Shown here piece by piece: positions 27,072 through 35,780 of a stretch of DNA of 64,000 nucleotides (its first letter is position 1; every line of letters begins with the position of its first letter). This DNA is from 62-47 sp051954235 (lineage in GTDB: Bacteria > Pseudomonadota > Alphaproteobacteria > Rhizobiales > Xanthobacteraceae). Under the pieces are notes generated by a model. That model searched no databases. It saw nothing but the letters and a program-made list of their open reading frames with translations, and was not told the DNA's origin. Both the position numbers and the translations under genes were made by a program. The stretch lies in NCBI GenBank assembly GCA_051954235.1, contig JBQCHY010000116.1, positions 97,096-161,095 of the forward strand, read 5' to 3'.

Positions 27072-28082
27072 ATGGATCAGGTGTCAACGATTGCGACCGT
27101 CTGGGCCTTCATCATTGCCTTCGCGGTGTTCGTGTATGTCGTGATGGACGGCTTCGATCTCGGCCTCGGCATGCTCTTTCCGCTGTTTCCGAAGAAGGAA
27201 GACCGCGACGTCATGATGAACAGCGTCGCGCCGGTCTGGGACGGCAACGAGACGTGGCTGGTGCTCGGCGGCGGCGGCCTGTTCGCCGCCTTTCCGTTGG
27301 CCTATGCGGTTCTGATGCCTGCGCTCTACACTCCGATCGTCGCGATGCTGCTCGGCCTGGTCTTTCGCGGCGTTGCCTTCGAATTCCGATGGCGCTCGCA
27401 GCGCGAACGCAACCGCTGGGACGTTGCGTTTGCGGGCGGCTCGCTGGTCGCGGCGCTGGCGCAAGGCATTGCGCTCGGCGCCATCCTCCAAGGCGTGCAG
27501 GTGGCCAACCGCGCTTATGCCGGCGGCTGGTGGGACTGGCTGACGCCGTTCAGCCTTCTCACCGGCGTCGCCGTCGTCATCGGCTACTGCCTGCTCGGCG
27601 CGACATGGCTGGTGATGAAGACCACCGGCGATCTGCGCGAAAAAGCCTATCACCTGAGCTGGTGGCTGTTGTTCGCCATGCTCGGCGCGATCGGCGCGGT
27701 CAGTCTGGCGACGCCGTTCCTCGATGTCGAATACGCACGGCGCTGGTTCACCTGGCCAAACCTGCTGTTCACCGCGCCGGTGCCGATCGCGGTCGCGGCG
27801 GTCACCGCGATGCTGTTGCAAAGTCTCGCGCGCCGTCAGGACTACAAGCCGTTCGTGCTCTCGCTCATCTTGTTCGCACTTTCGTATGCGGGGCTCGGCA
27901 TCAGCATGTATCCCTATATCGTGCCGCGCAGCATCACGATCTGGCAAGCTGCCGCTCCGGAGGGTAGCCAGTTGTTCATGCTGGTCGGCGTGTCGATCCT
28001 GATTCCGATTATCCTGATCTACACCGGATGGGCCTACTGGGTGTTCCGCGGCAAGGTCGATCCGCAGAGCGGATATCACTGA
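27072..28082 (+). CDS. cydB: Cytochrome bd-type (CIO) quinol oxidase subunit II
   Basis: The 336-residue membrane subunit has about eight helices and begins with the family region VYVVMDGFDLGLGMLFP, followed by WDGNETWLVLGGGGLFAAFP. It supports subunit I in the oxidase. ATG 27072 is preferred, with GGTGAG just upstream; an in-frame GTG at 27063 overlaps the cydA stop. Its own stop overlaps the ATG of the small third subunit gene, so all three are translationally linked. Confidence 0.94.
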   Translation: MDQVSTIATVWAFIIAFAVFVYVVMDGFDLGLGMLFPLFPKKEDRDVMMNSVAPVWDGNETWLVLGGGGLFAAFPLAYAVLMPALYTPIVAMLLGLVFRGVAFEFRWRSQRERNRWDVAFAGGSLVAALAQGIALGAILQGVQVANRAYAGGWWDWLTPFSLLTGVAVVIGYCLLGATWLVMKTTGDLREKAYHLSWWLLFAMLGAIGAVSLATPFLDVEYARRWFTWPNLLFTAPVPIAVAAVTAMLLQSLARRQDYKPFVLSLILFALSYAGLGISMYPYIVPRSITIWQAAAPEGSQLFMLVGVSILIPIILIYTGWAYWVFRGKVDPQSGYH

Positions 28083-28210
28083 TGACAACGCACAACGATA
28101 AATCGTCGTTGCCGCAACGCCTGTCGTGGTTCGTCGTGTTGTGGCTCGGTGGTGTCGGCAGCGTGGCTCTTGTCGCCTATGGCCTGCGATTGTGGATCGC
28201 ACCGCATTGA
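28082..28210 (+). CDS. CydX-like DUF2474 small subunit of bd oxidase
   Basis: The 42-residue single-helix protein reads LPQRLSWFVVLWLGGVGSVALVAYGLRLWI, the DUF2474 type found after cydB genes. Its ATG overlaps the cydB TGA (ATGA). Small subunits of this kind stabilise the haem groups of bd oxidases. The basic N terminus suggests a cytoplasmic start with one helix crossing the membrane. It is easily missed because of its size. Confidence 0.85.
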   Translation: MTTHNDKSSLPQRLSWFVVLWLGGVGSVALVAYGLRLWIAPH

Positions 28211-28365
28211 TTCGTCACAAAGTCAGGCCATGCTGATTTGACGGTATCGGGTAACGATTGATTCGCTATCCGGCGACGGCTTGCCATCCATGCGAGGGTA
28301 CGGTTTGATACCCTCGATATCACGATATCGTTCGATGGTTCGCACGCCGACAACAAGGATTGCCG

Positions 28366-28974
28366 ATGCTTCGCTTTCGACGCTTGCTGTGGATGCCAAT
28401 GCTGGCCGCGATGTTGATCGCTCTTCCGACGTCGCACGGCTTCAGTCAGAGCCAGAGCGAGGATATGAATATCGGCGACGAGCCGGGGCGCGTGCCGGAC
28501 GAATCCGTGCAACTGCCGCCGCAGTTCCAACGACAGATGGTGCTCTATCGCACCACCGAGCCGCCGGGCACCATCATCGTCCATACGTCCGAACGCTTCC
28601 TCTATCTGGTGCAAGGCAATGGCCGCGCCATCCGCTACGGCGTTCGCGTCGGCCGCGAAGGCTTTCAATGGCAGGGGCTGTTGAAGATCACGCGCAAGGC
28701 CGAATGGCCCGACTGGACACCGCCGCCGGAGATGATCCAGCGCCAGCCCTATCTGCCGCGCTTCATGGCCGGCGGCCCCGGCAATCCGCTTGGTGCCCGC
28801 GCGATGTATCTCGGCACCACGGTCTACCGCATTCACGGCACCAACCAGCCCGACACCATCGGCAAGGCCGTGTCGTCGGGATGTTTCGGCATGGTCAATG
28901 CCGACATCATCGATCTTTACGGTCGCGTCCCGGTCGGCACCAAGGTCGTCGTCAAGCAACGCCCATCGATCTAA
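28366..28974 (+). CDS. L,D-transpeptidase (YkuD/ErfK family)
   Basis: This periplasmic cell-wall enzyme of 202 residues forms 3-3 crosslinks or attaches proteins to peptidoglycan. A signal peptide (about 1-27, ending SHGFSQ) precedes a YkuD catalytic domain with H157 in YRIHGTN and the catalytic C173 in SSGCFGM. ATG 28366 has AAGGA upstream and is preferred over an in-frame TTG six bases before. Single gene. Confidence 0.9.
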   Translation: MLRFRRLLWMPMLAAMLIALPTSHGFSQSQSEDMNIGDEPGRVPDESVQLPPQFQRQMVLYRTTEPPGTIIVHTSERFLYLVQGNGRAIRYGVRVGREGFQWQGLLKITRKAEWPDWTPPPEMIQRQPYLPRFMAGGPGNPLGARAMYLGTTVYRIHGTNQPDTIGKAVSSGCFGMVNADIIDLYGRVPVGTKVVVKQRPSI

Positions 28975-29025
28975 TTCGCCTTCGATCCTTGCCCATCACG
29001 TCATCCTTGTGAGCGAGACATCATC

Positions 29026-30066
29026 ATGCTGAATTTCGGTCTTCCCTTCGCGCGTAGCGCTGTCGCCGCTGCTGCCGCCACCATCGTGACGTTCGGAGCA
29101 TTCACCAGCGCCCACGCACAAATGCTGAAGACCGTCAAAGACAGGGGTAACCTGATTTGCGGCGTGAGCACCGGCCTCCCGGGCTTCTCCCACGCCGACG
29201 ACAAGGGCGTGTGGTCCGGCCTCGACGTCGATCTCTGCCGGGCGGTCGCCGCCGCGGTATTCAACGATGCCACCATGGTGAAATACGTTCCGCTCAATGC
29301 CGAGCAGCGTTTCAAGGCACTGCAATCCGGCGAAATCGATCTGCTCTCGCGCAACTCGACCTGGACGATGTCACGCGAAGCCGAATTCAACCTGAGCTTC
29401 GCGGCGGTGAACTACTACGACGGTCAAGGCTTCATGATCCGCAAGAGCGCCGGCAAGGATTCGGCGCTGGCGCTCGACAACAGCAAGGTCTGCGTGCAAT
29501 CCGGCACCACCACCCAACTCAACCTCGGCGATTACTTCCGCGCCAACAACCTGAAGTATCAGGAGATGGCGTTCTCGAACGCCGCCGAAACACTGAAGGC
29601 TTACGACACCGGCGCGTGCGACGTCTTCACCAGCGATATCTCACAGCTCTACTCTGAGCGGCTCACGCTCTCGGCGCCGAACGACCACGTCATTCTGCCC
29701 GACGTGATTTCCAAGGAGCCGCTCGGTCCCGCGGTGAAGCAAGGCGACAGCCAGTGGCAGGAGATCGTAAAGTGGTCGCACTTCGCCATGCTCAACGCCG
29801 AGGAGTTGGGCGTCACCTCGAAGAACATCGACGAAGCGCTGAAGTCTCAGAAGCCGGACGTCAAACGCCTCGTCGGCAACGAGGGCAGCTACGGCGAGCA
29901 GATCGGCCTGAGCAAGGATTGGGCCGTGCGCATCATCCGGCAGGTCGGCAATTATGCCGAATCCTACGACCGCAACGTCGGCACCGGGTCGAAGCTTGGC
30001 ATTCCGCGCGGCCTCAATCACCTCTGGAACGAGGGCGGCATTCAATACGCGCCGCCGATCCGGTAG
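29026..30066 (+). CDS. General L-amino-acid ABC binding protein, AapJ-like, orphan
   Basis: The 346-residue periplasmic binding protein of the polar amino acid family has a signal peptide ending AHAQ near residue 32. The mature start LKTVKDRGNLICGVSTGLPGFSHADDKGVWSGLDVDLCRAVAAA is the AapJ form used for broad-range amino acid uptake. The usual aapQMP permease and ATPase genes are absent next to it; an MBL hydrolase gene converges instead. It may serve an importer encoded elsewhere. Confidence 0.88.
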   Translation: MLNFGLPFARSAVAAAAATIVTFGAFTSAHAQMLKTVKDRGNLICGVSTGLPGFSHADDKGVWSGLDVDLCRAVAAAVFNDATMVKYVPLNAEQRFKALQSGEIDLLSRNSTWTMSREAEFNLSFAAVNYYDGQGFMIRKSAGKDSALALDNSKVCVQSGTTTQLNLGDYFRANNLKYQEMAFSNAAETLKAYDTGACDVFTSDISQLYSERLTLSAPNDHVILPDVISKEPLGPAVKQGDSQWQEIVKWSHFAMLNAEELGVTSKNIDEALKSQKPDVKRLVGNEGSYGEQIGLSKDWAVRIIRQVGNYAESYDRNVGTGSKLGIPRGLNHLWNEGGIQYAPPIR

Positions 30067-30074
30067 GTCGCGCG

Positions 30075-31007
30075 TCAGGCCACGCGATAGACGCCCTGCT
30101 CGTCCACTTGCACCCGACCGACAGCGAGCAGTTCGTCGAGGTGCTGCGAGATCGTGCGTGCCTCCGATGAGTCGACCCATGGGCTCTCGTAGTGCGACGG
30201 ATAGATCAGCCGCTGTTTGACCAGTTGCGCGAGCGTCTTCGGCGCCTCCTTCAGCATCGCCAGCAATCGTTCTTCGCGTTCGTCGAGCTTCGCGGCATAG
30301 GCCGCGAGATCCTGCATGAAGCGCTCGCGATCGGTATAGACGCCGCGATGATGCGCGGTGACCCAGACCTTCGCCGGAATATCCGGCAGCCGCGCCAGAC
30401 TGCTGCGGAAGCCGGACAGGCTTGAGGAGGCATCGCCGTAGTAAGGCCCGAAGCCGGTGAGATCGATATCGCCGATGAAAGCCACCCCCTCCTCTTCGAC
30501 CAGCAGGGCGCAATGACCTGCGGTATGGCCCGGCATGTGGAAAGCACGAATTGTCACGCCGCCGAGATCCCACGACGCGCCGTCGGCATAGCTTTTCGCA
30601 TCAGGCTGCGGCGCGTAGAAGAAGTCGCGCTCGAACCGGGTCCGCATTTCCGGAATGCGGCTCTGATCGGTCACCCCGAAAGCCGCGACCAGCCCGTCCC
30701 AACTGCGCGCCGCCGCCAGATCCGCTTCATGCACATAGACCGGCGCATCGGGAAGACGATGCAGGCCCGCCATGTGATCCTCGTGGACATGACCCATCAC
30801 CACCAGCTCGGTGGCATCGAACTCAGGCCCGATGAAATTCGAAACGATCGGGGCGTCGAGCGCCGCGCGCGTGTCCGAACCACGAACTAGCACCTGATTG
30901 CCATCGGGGTATTTGCCGTTCTTGTCGCCGAAAAAGACCGAAACCCGGCCGAAATCTGCGCGTTGCACCGGTGCGCGGGACGCGGGTTGGCTCGCGTGGG
31001 AATTCAT
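30075..31007 (-). CDS. MBL-fold metallo-hydrolase
   Basis: The 310-residue metallo-beta-lactamase-fold hydrolase has its metal motif at H73, H75, D77 and H78 (GHVHEDHMAG), and further ligands in the MPGHTAGHCALL and FIGDIDLTG regions. The C-terminal quarter looks like a helical domain similar to those of LACTB2/SdsA-type members. Likely substrates are thioesters or other esters, but none can be named. It ends eight bases from the stop of the convergent binding-protein gene. Confidence 0.85.
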   Translation of the reverse strand: MNSHASQPASRAPVQRADFGRVSVFFGDKNGKYPDGNQVLVRGSDTRAALDAPIVSNFIGPEFDATELVVMGHVHEDHMAGLHRLPDAPVYVHEADLAAARSWDGLVAAFGVTDQSRIPEMRTRFERDFFYAPQPDAKSYADGASWDLGGVTIRAFHMPGHTAGHCALLVEEEGVAFIGDIDLTGFGPYYGDASSSLSGFRSSLARLPDIPAKVWVTAHHRGVYTDRERFMQDLAAYAAKLDEREERLLAMLKEAPKTLAQLVKQRLIYPSHYESPWVDSSEARTISQHLDELLAVGRVQVDEQGVYRVA

Positions 31008-31298
31008 ATTGACGATGCTCCTTCGGTCACGATTGGCCCACCGCCACGTACCGGACGATGGGACCGTCGCACAGGAGCCACGCGCATCCTATTGCAATCC
31101 ATCGCAGACACCAAGGAAGCGACCGGCCTGCGGCCATGACGAAAAGTCGCTGGGCCATCACTGTCCGCGGCTTCGCCGCCGGCGCACCGCACGCCGGTTC
31201 CCGCGCTTTTGCCCTGGCCGATCCGCTCTGGTAATCATGCCGTCGGAACCAAACATCGCCGCGCCCCGGCGCGCGCAAGACAGGAGCAGAGGACAAAC

Positions 31299-32156
31299 AT
31301 GATCGAAACCGTTGGCATCATCGGCGCCGGCACCATGGGCAACGGCATCGCGCAGGTCTGCGCGGCGGCCGGGTTGAATGTCGTCATGACCGACATTTCC
31401 GACGCGGCCGTCGCGCGCGGAACGTCGGTGATCGAAAAGAGCCTCGAGCGGCTCGTCAACAAGCAGAAGATGAGCGAAGCCGATCGCGCCGCCGCGCTCA
31501 AGCGCGTCACCGGCACCACCGACAAGGCGAAGCTCGCGAATTGCGACCTGGTGATCGAAGCCGCCACCGAGAACGAAGACCTCAAGGTGAAAATCCTGAA
31601 AGACCTCTGTGCCACGCTGCAACCGCGCGCGCTGCTCGCCACCAACACCTCGTCGATCTCGATCACCAAGCTCGCTGCCGCAACCGATCGCCCCGACCGC
31701 TTCATCGGCATGCACTTCTTCAACCCGGTGCCACTGATGGCGCTACTCGAACTGATCCGCGGCTTGCAGACCTCCGACGACACCCACGCCAAGGCCGTGG
31801 ATTTCGCCAAGCGCATCGGCAAGGTGGCGATCACCGCGAAGAACAGCCCCGGCTTCGCCGTCAACCGCATCCTGTGCCCGATGATCAACGAGGCGATCTT
31901 TGCGTTGCAGGAAGGCATCGCCAGCGCCGAGGATATCGACGCCGGTATGAAGCTCGGCTGCAACCAGCCGATCGGCCCGCTGGCGCTGGCCGACATGATC
32001 GGCCTCGACACCATGCTGTCGGTGATGGAGGTGTTTTACGAAGGCTTCAACGATTCGAAATATCGCCCCGCGCCGCTGCTCAAGGAAATGGTCGCCGCCG
32101 GTCACCTCGGCCGCAAGACCGGCCGCGGCTTCTACGATTACGGTAAGTCGGCCTGA
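31299..32156 (+). CDS. 3-hydroxybutyryl-CoA dehydrogenase
   Basis: The 285-residue enzyme oxidises 3-hydroxyacyl-CoA with NAD(P). The Rossmann loop GAGTMG is at 9-14, the catalytic region contains HFFNPVPLM, and the C-terminal domain has NSPGFAVNRIL and ADMIGLD. ATG 31299 is chosen (AGAGGA upstream); earlier in-frame sequence is not conserved-looking. It could act in butyrate or polyhydroxybutyrate metabolism, or in the lower steps of ring breakdown. It is not linked to the box genes. Confidence 0.93.
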   Translation: MIETVGIIGAGTMGNGIAQVCAAAGLNVVMTDISDAAVARGTSVIEKSLERLVNKQKMSEADRAAALKRVTGTTDKAKLANCDLVIEAATENEDLKVKILKDLCATLQPRALLATNTSSISITKLAAATDRPDRFIGMHFFNPVPLMALLELIRGLQTSDDTHAKAVDFAKRIGKVAITAKNSPGFAVNRILCPMINEAIFALQEGIASAEDIDAGMKLGCNQPIGPLALADMIGLDTMLSVMEVFYEGFNDSKYRPAPLLKEMVAAGHLGRKTGRGFYDYGKSA

Positions 32157-32162
32157 CCAATG

Positions 32163-32186
32163 ATGGCGCGGCTCACCCCGCGCCAT
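32163..32186 (+). terminator. Hairpin after hydroxybutyryl-CoA dehydrogenase
   Basis: A 9-bp perfect stem pairs ATGGCGCGG with CCGCGCCAT around a six-base loop, starting seven bases after the stop codon and followed by GTTCTTC. It is a plausible terminator with a poor T-run. Confidence 0.55.
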
Positions 32187-32219
32187 GTTCTTCACAAGAT
32201 ACCTGCCAAACCATCCACC

Positions 32220-32302
32220 GTCATTACGAGCGAAGCGAAGCAATCCAGCCCTTATTCAAGAAGTCTGGATTGCTTCGTCGCTTATGCTCCTCGCAATGAC
32301 GC
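32220..32302. repeat. Dispersed palindromic repeat, CATTGCGAGC family
   Basis: Arms TCATTACGAGCGAAGCGAAGC...AATCCAG and CTGGATTGCTTCG...TCGCAATGACG lie between the convergent dehydrogenase and nirK genes. This is the same element as at 7376 and 58559, in the kind of site such elements usually occupy. Confidence 0.85.
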
Positions 32303-32312
32303 GACGCTTTCT

Positions 32313-34421
32313 TCAGTGCCCCATGCCCGGCTCGACCACGCCATTGTAGATGTCCGGGTTAGGCTCACCCTCCACCACCAGCATCCCGGCGAGGCCACGC
32401 TCCGCGCGCGACAGCGCATGATCGACGATGGTGTAACCGCCCGGCACGTCGAGCTTGAATTCGGTAATCACCGCACCGCCCGGCGGCACCGTCACGGTCT
32501 GGATGTCGTGCAGCGGTGCGCTGGTGACGCCGCCGAGGTTGTAAACCTTGTCGAAGATTTCACCGATGATGTGGAACGATGAGGTGAAGTTCGGGCCGCC
32601 GACACCGAAGTACAGCCGCACCGTCTCGCCGACCTTGGCATGCAGCGGATGCAGCTTGGTGATAGCGCCGACCGAGCCGTTGAACACAAAATATTCCGGC
32701 TTCTCGGCGAGCAGCTTCTCGACACTGAACTCCTGACTGCCGCGCTGGCCATAAGCCGCATCCGTGTAGATCTCGCCCTGCATGATGTAGAATTCGTGAT
32801 CGACCGGCGGCAGGCCCTCTTCCGGCTCCACCAGAATCATGCCGTACATGCCGTTGGCGATGTGCTCGGCAACCATCGGCGTGGCGCAGTGATAGACATA
32901 GAGTCCCGGCTTCAGCGCCTTGAAGCTCATCGACTTCTCCTTGCCGGGATCGACCTGCAATGCGGCCGCACCGCCGCCGGGGCCTGTGGCCGCATGGAAA
33001 TCCACCGAGTGGATCATGTTGCTCTCGGCCGCGTTCTTCAGATGCACGTCGACGGTGTCGCCGACGCGCACCCGCACGAACGGACCCGGCACCTTGCCGT
33101 TGAAGGTCCAGTAGCCGAATGTGGTGCCTTCTGCGAGACGACCTTCCATTTCGATGGTGAGGAGATCGAGCCGCACGGTTTTCGGATCGCGCTTGCCGAT
33201 CGGCGGCGGCAGATCGGTCGGTGGCCGCGAGATGTCGGCTTCCACCGTGACCTGCGCCGACGGCGTCGCGGTGACCAGGAATTGGCCCTCCATGCCGGCG
33301 AGGCGATGGCCGGGCACGTCGCAGTAGTACAGGAAGTCACCGGCCTTGCCGGCGCGGAATACGATGCTGGTGCTGGCGCCCTTGCTGATGACGCGCGGCG
33401 AGCGAGCATCCTGATCCGGGAAGACGATGTCGTGCTCGGTCCCCTCGCCATTGATCAGCGTCACCTGCACCACCTGCCCTTCGACGGCGGTGAGAATCGG
33501 ATTGACCTTGCCGTCGATGGCGCCACCGATGCCGAGGAACACCATGCGCCCGTCGGCAATGCCGGAGCGCAACGTGTATTTGGCGTCCGACAGATAGGCG
33601 GTGACGGGACGCGATGCCGCCTGCGGCGCGGGCGCATGCGCGGCGGGTGCGGGCGCTGCCGCATTGGCGACCGACGCAGCCTGAGCCGGCGCCGCGGCCG
33701 GAGCCACTTCGGCCGACGACGCCAGGAAGGCGATGACATCGGTGCGATCCGAATCCGTCTTCAGGCCGGGGAACGGCATCTTGTTGCCGGGCACCACTTT
33801 CTGCGGATCCTGCAAATAAGCATCGAGTTTCTCGGGCGTCCAGGTGATGCCGCTTTGCTTCATCGCGGTGGAGAAGCTGTAATTGGCGACCTCGCCGGCC
33901 TTGGTACCGATGATCCCGGCCAGACTCGGGCCGAGCAAATTCTTACCCGGCTGCATCGAGTGGCAGGCCTGACACTTCTTGAACACCTGACGACCGTGCG
34001 CGACATCGCCTTCGACGGCGGTAGCGGCGACCTTGGCGGCAGTCGCCGGTTTCGCGGCCGGCGCTTGCGCCATTTTCGACATGTCATGACCATGGACATG
34101 CGGCGAAGCGGGAGCGGCAGGCGCAGCCGCAACTTTCGCGGTGGGCGTGGCCGGTGCAGTCTTGGTGTCGGCTTGCGCGGCCTTGACCGGCGCTGCCTTT
34201 GTTTCAGTGGTAGGTTTGGTCTCGGTAACGGCCTTGGTAACAGCCTTGGCCGCCGGTTGCTCGGGATTGGTGGATGTCGTCGCAGCCGCCGTTTCCGCGG
34301 GCGTCTGCTCGCGGTGTCCCTGCGATACGCCGGCATAGCCAGCCAACGCGAACAGAATCACCACACCTGCAACACCGGGCAACCAGTTCTTCAAGCTCGA
34401 TCGATCAGATGGAGAAGCCAT
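32313..34421 (-). CDS. nirK: Copper nitrite reductase fused to cytochrome c and an extra cupredoxin
   Basis: The enzyme would reduce nitrite to nitric oxide in the periplasm. The 702 residues comprise a membrane anchor (13-31), an Ala/Lys/Pro/Thr-rich linker with an HVHGHDMSKM metal-like motif, and a class I cytochrome c (C150, C153, H154; likely axial M215). A second Ala/Pro linker and a cupredoxin domain (H330, C367, H372, M377) follow, then a two-domain NirK. NirK ligands are intact: type 1 H471, C512, H520, M525; type 2 H476, H511, H668; catalytic D474 and H617. The SFHIIGEIFDKV segment marks the clade II form. A TTG-N8-CAA box lies upstream. Confidence 0.93.
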   Translation of the reverse strand: MASPSDRSSLKNWLPGVAGVVILFALAGYAGVSQGHREQTPAETAAATTSTNPEQPAAKAVTKAVTETKPTTETKAAPVKAAQADTKTAPATPTAKVAAAPAAPASPHVHGHDMSKMAQAPAAKPATAAKVAATAVEGDVAHGRQVFKKCQACHSMQPGKNLLGPSLAGIIGTKAGEVANYSFSTAMKQSGITWTPEKLDAYLQDPQKVVPGNKMPFPGLKTDSDRTDVIAFLASSAEVAPAAAPAQAASVANAAAPAPAAHAPAPQAASRPVTAYLSDAKYTLRSGIADGRMVFLGIGGAIDGKVNPILTAVEGQVVQVTLINGEGTEHDIVFPDQDARSPRVISKGASTSIVFRAGKAGDFLYYCDVPGHRLAGMEGQFLVTATPSAQVTVEADISRPPTDLPPPIGKRDPKTVRLDLLTIEMEGRLAEGTTFGYWTFNGKVPGPFVRVRVGDTVDVHLKNAAESNMIHSVDFHAATGPGGGAAALQVDPGKEKSMSFKALKPGLYVYHCATPMVAEHIANGMYGMILVEPEEGLPPVDHEFYIMQGEIYTDAAYGQRGSQEFSVEKLLAEKPEYFVFNGSVGAITKLHPLHAKVGETVRLYFGVGGPNFTSSFHIIGEIFDKVYNLGGVTSAPLHDIQTVTVPPGGAVITEFKLDVPGGYTIVDHALSRAERGLAGMLVVEGEPNPDIYNGVVEPGMGH

Positions 34422-34541
34422 TCCTCACCTTCCTGCCGGAATGATGCCATCGGTTCCCGCCGACGCATCGATGCTGTTGTCCGACGGCGCCCCGCGCCGA
34501 CATTCGCGATCGAAAGCCTACCGAATTTCGCGCACAGCAGT

Positions 34542-34555
34542 TTGCGCCACAGCAA
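34542..34555. promoter_or_regulatory. FNR/NnrR-type box before nirK
   Basis: TTGCGCCACAGCAA fits TTG-N8-CAA and shares its first eight bases with the box before cydA; the right arm is imperfect. It lies 121-134 bases before the nirK ATG, nearly the same distance as at cydA. FNR, FixK or NnrR could bind it, as nirK genes usually need low oxygen and nitric oxide. Confidence 0.5.
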
Positions 34556-34695
34556 CACGGCCTCTTGAGCAGCAGTTCTGCGGGCAATTCTCGAGGCGGG
34601 CGACGCAATACGCGCTTGCCGCAAGCCGCTAGTTCCCTATGCTTGTGGGGCACCCTGAACGTCCGGACGCCGTGCGTGCGACAAGGAGCCGCGCC

Positions 34696-35661
34696 ATGCC
34701 TTCGCTAGCCGAATGGAAAGTCCCGCTCGCGGCGCAACCGCGTCCGCAGGATTACGATTTCGATCTCGAACGCGTACTCGGCGCCGTGGTCGGCCTGCAC
34801 GCGATCATTCCTCAGGACGCCTTCACCGCCGCGACGCTCGGCACCGAGCGCGCCGGCAACGGCGTCTTGATCGATGACGGGCTGGTGCTGACCATCGGTT
34901 ATCTGATCACCGAAGCGGAATCGATCTGGCTGCATCTCGGCGACGGACGCGTCGTGCAAGGCCATGCGCTCGGCTTCGATTCCGAAACCGGCTTCGGGCT
35001 GGTCCAGGCGCTCGGCGGCATCGATCTCGATCCGCTGCCGCTCGGCTCGTCCGATGCCGCGCAGATCGGCGACCCGGTCATCATCGGCGGCGCGGGCGGG
35101 CGCACCCGCTCGGTCGCGGGGCGCATCGAGACCCGGCAGCCCTTCGCCGGCTATTGGGAATATCTGCTCGACGATGCCATCTTCACAACGCCGTCGCATC
35201 CGAACTGGGGCGGCACGGCATTGATCTCGGCCAGCGGCGAATTGATCGGCATCGGTTCGTTGCAGCTCGAGCGCGAGCAGAAGAACCAGCATTTCAACAT
35301 GATCGTGCCGATCGATCTGTTGAAGCCGATCCTCAGCGATTTGCGGTCGTATGGCCGCGTCAACAAGCCGGCGCGGCCATGGCTCGGTTTGTTCGCCAGC
35401 GATTTCGACGACAAGGTCGTGGTGATGGGCGTCGCCGACAAAGGGCCGGCGGGCCGTAGCGGCATTCAGTCCGGCGATGTCATCCTCGCGATCAATGGCG
35501 ATGCCGTGACAAGCCTCGCCGAATTCTATCGCAAGGTCTGGGCCCTTGGCCTCGCCGGCGTCGACGTGCCGCTGACGGTCTCACATGAAGGCATCACCTT
35601 CGACGTCGTGCTCGCCTCGACCGATCGCGCCAAATTGCTGAAAGCGCCACGGCTGCACTGA
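34696..35661 (+). CDS. HtrA-like trypsin-fold/PDZ protein lacking the catalytic triad
   Basis: The 321-residue protein has the layout of a short S1C protease followed by one PDZ domain (about 225-315, with GPAGRSGIQSGDVILAINGD). Where active members have LTNAHVV there is LTIGYLI (65-71); the acidic TD-I/L-AVLK region reads TGFGLVQ; and GNSGGP is replaced by NWGGTA (170-175). All three catalytic residues are therefore missing. No signal peptide is visible. ATG 34696 is chosen for its AAGGAG site. It is probably a peptide-binding pseudoprotease. Confidence 0.82.
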   Translation: MPSLAEWKVPLAAQPRPQDYDFDLERVLGAVVGLHAIIPQDAFTAATLGTERAGNGVLIDDGLVLTIGYLITEAESIWLHLGDGRVVQGHALGFDSETGFGLVQALGGIDLDPLPLGSSDAAQIGDPVIIGGAGGRTRSVAGRIETRQPFAGYWEYLLDDAIFTTPSHPNWGGTALISASGELIGIGSLQLEREQKNQHFNMIVPIDLLKPILSDLRSYGRVNKPARPWLGLFASDFDDKVVVMGVADKGPAGRSGIQSGDVILAINGDAVTSLAEFYRKVWALGLAGVDVPLTVSHEGITFDVVLASTDRAKLLKAPRLH

Positions 35662-35780
35662 TCTTCGCACAAAGGCGTTGCGCGGCCATCGAACTGATGG
35701 CAGCAAGAGCCTCGTTCCAAGCTGGACGCGTTTCGTCTTACGGGTCGCTCCAGCTTCGCTCGCGAACGCCATAGGCCCCC

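Noticed and set aside
32640..34568. A 642-residue plus-strand reading opposite nirK
   Set aside because: It is antisense to nirK in GC-rich sequence and shows no domain; the nirK frame has full ligand sets.
34610..34630. CTTGCCGCAAG as an extra regulatory box before nirK
   Set aside because: The half-sites are too close for TTG-N8-CAA; the box at 34542-34555 fits better.
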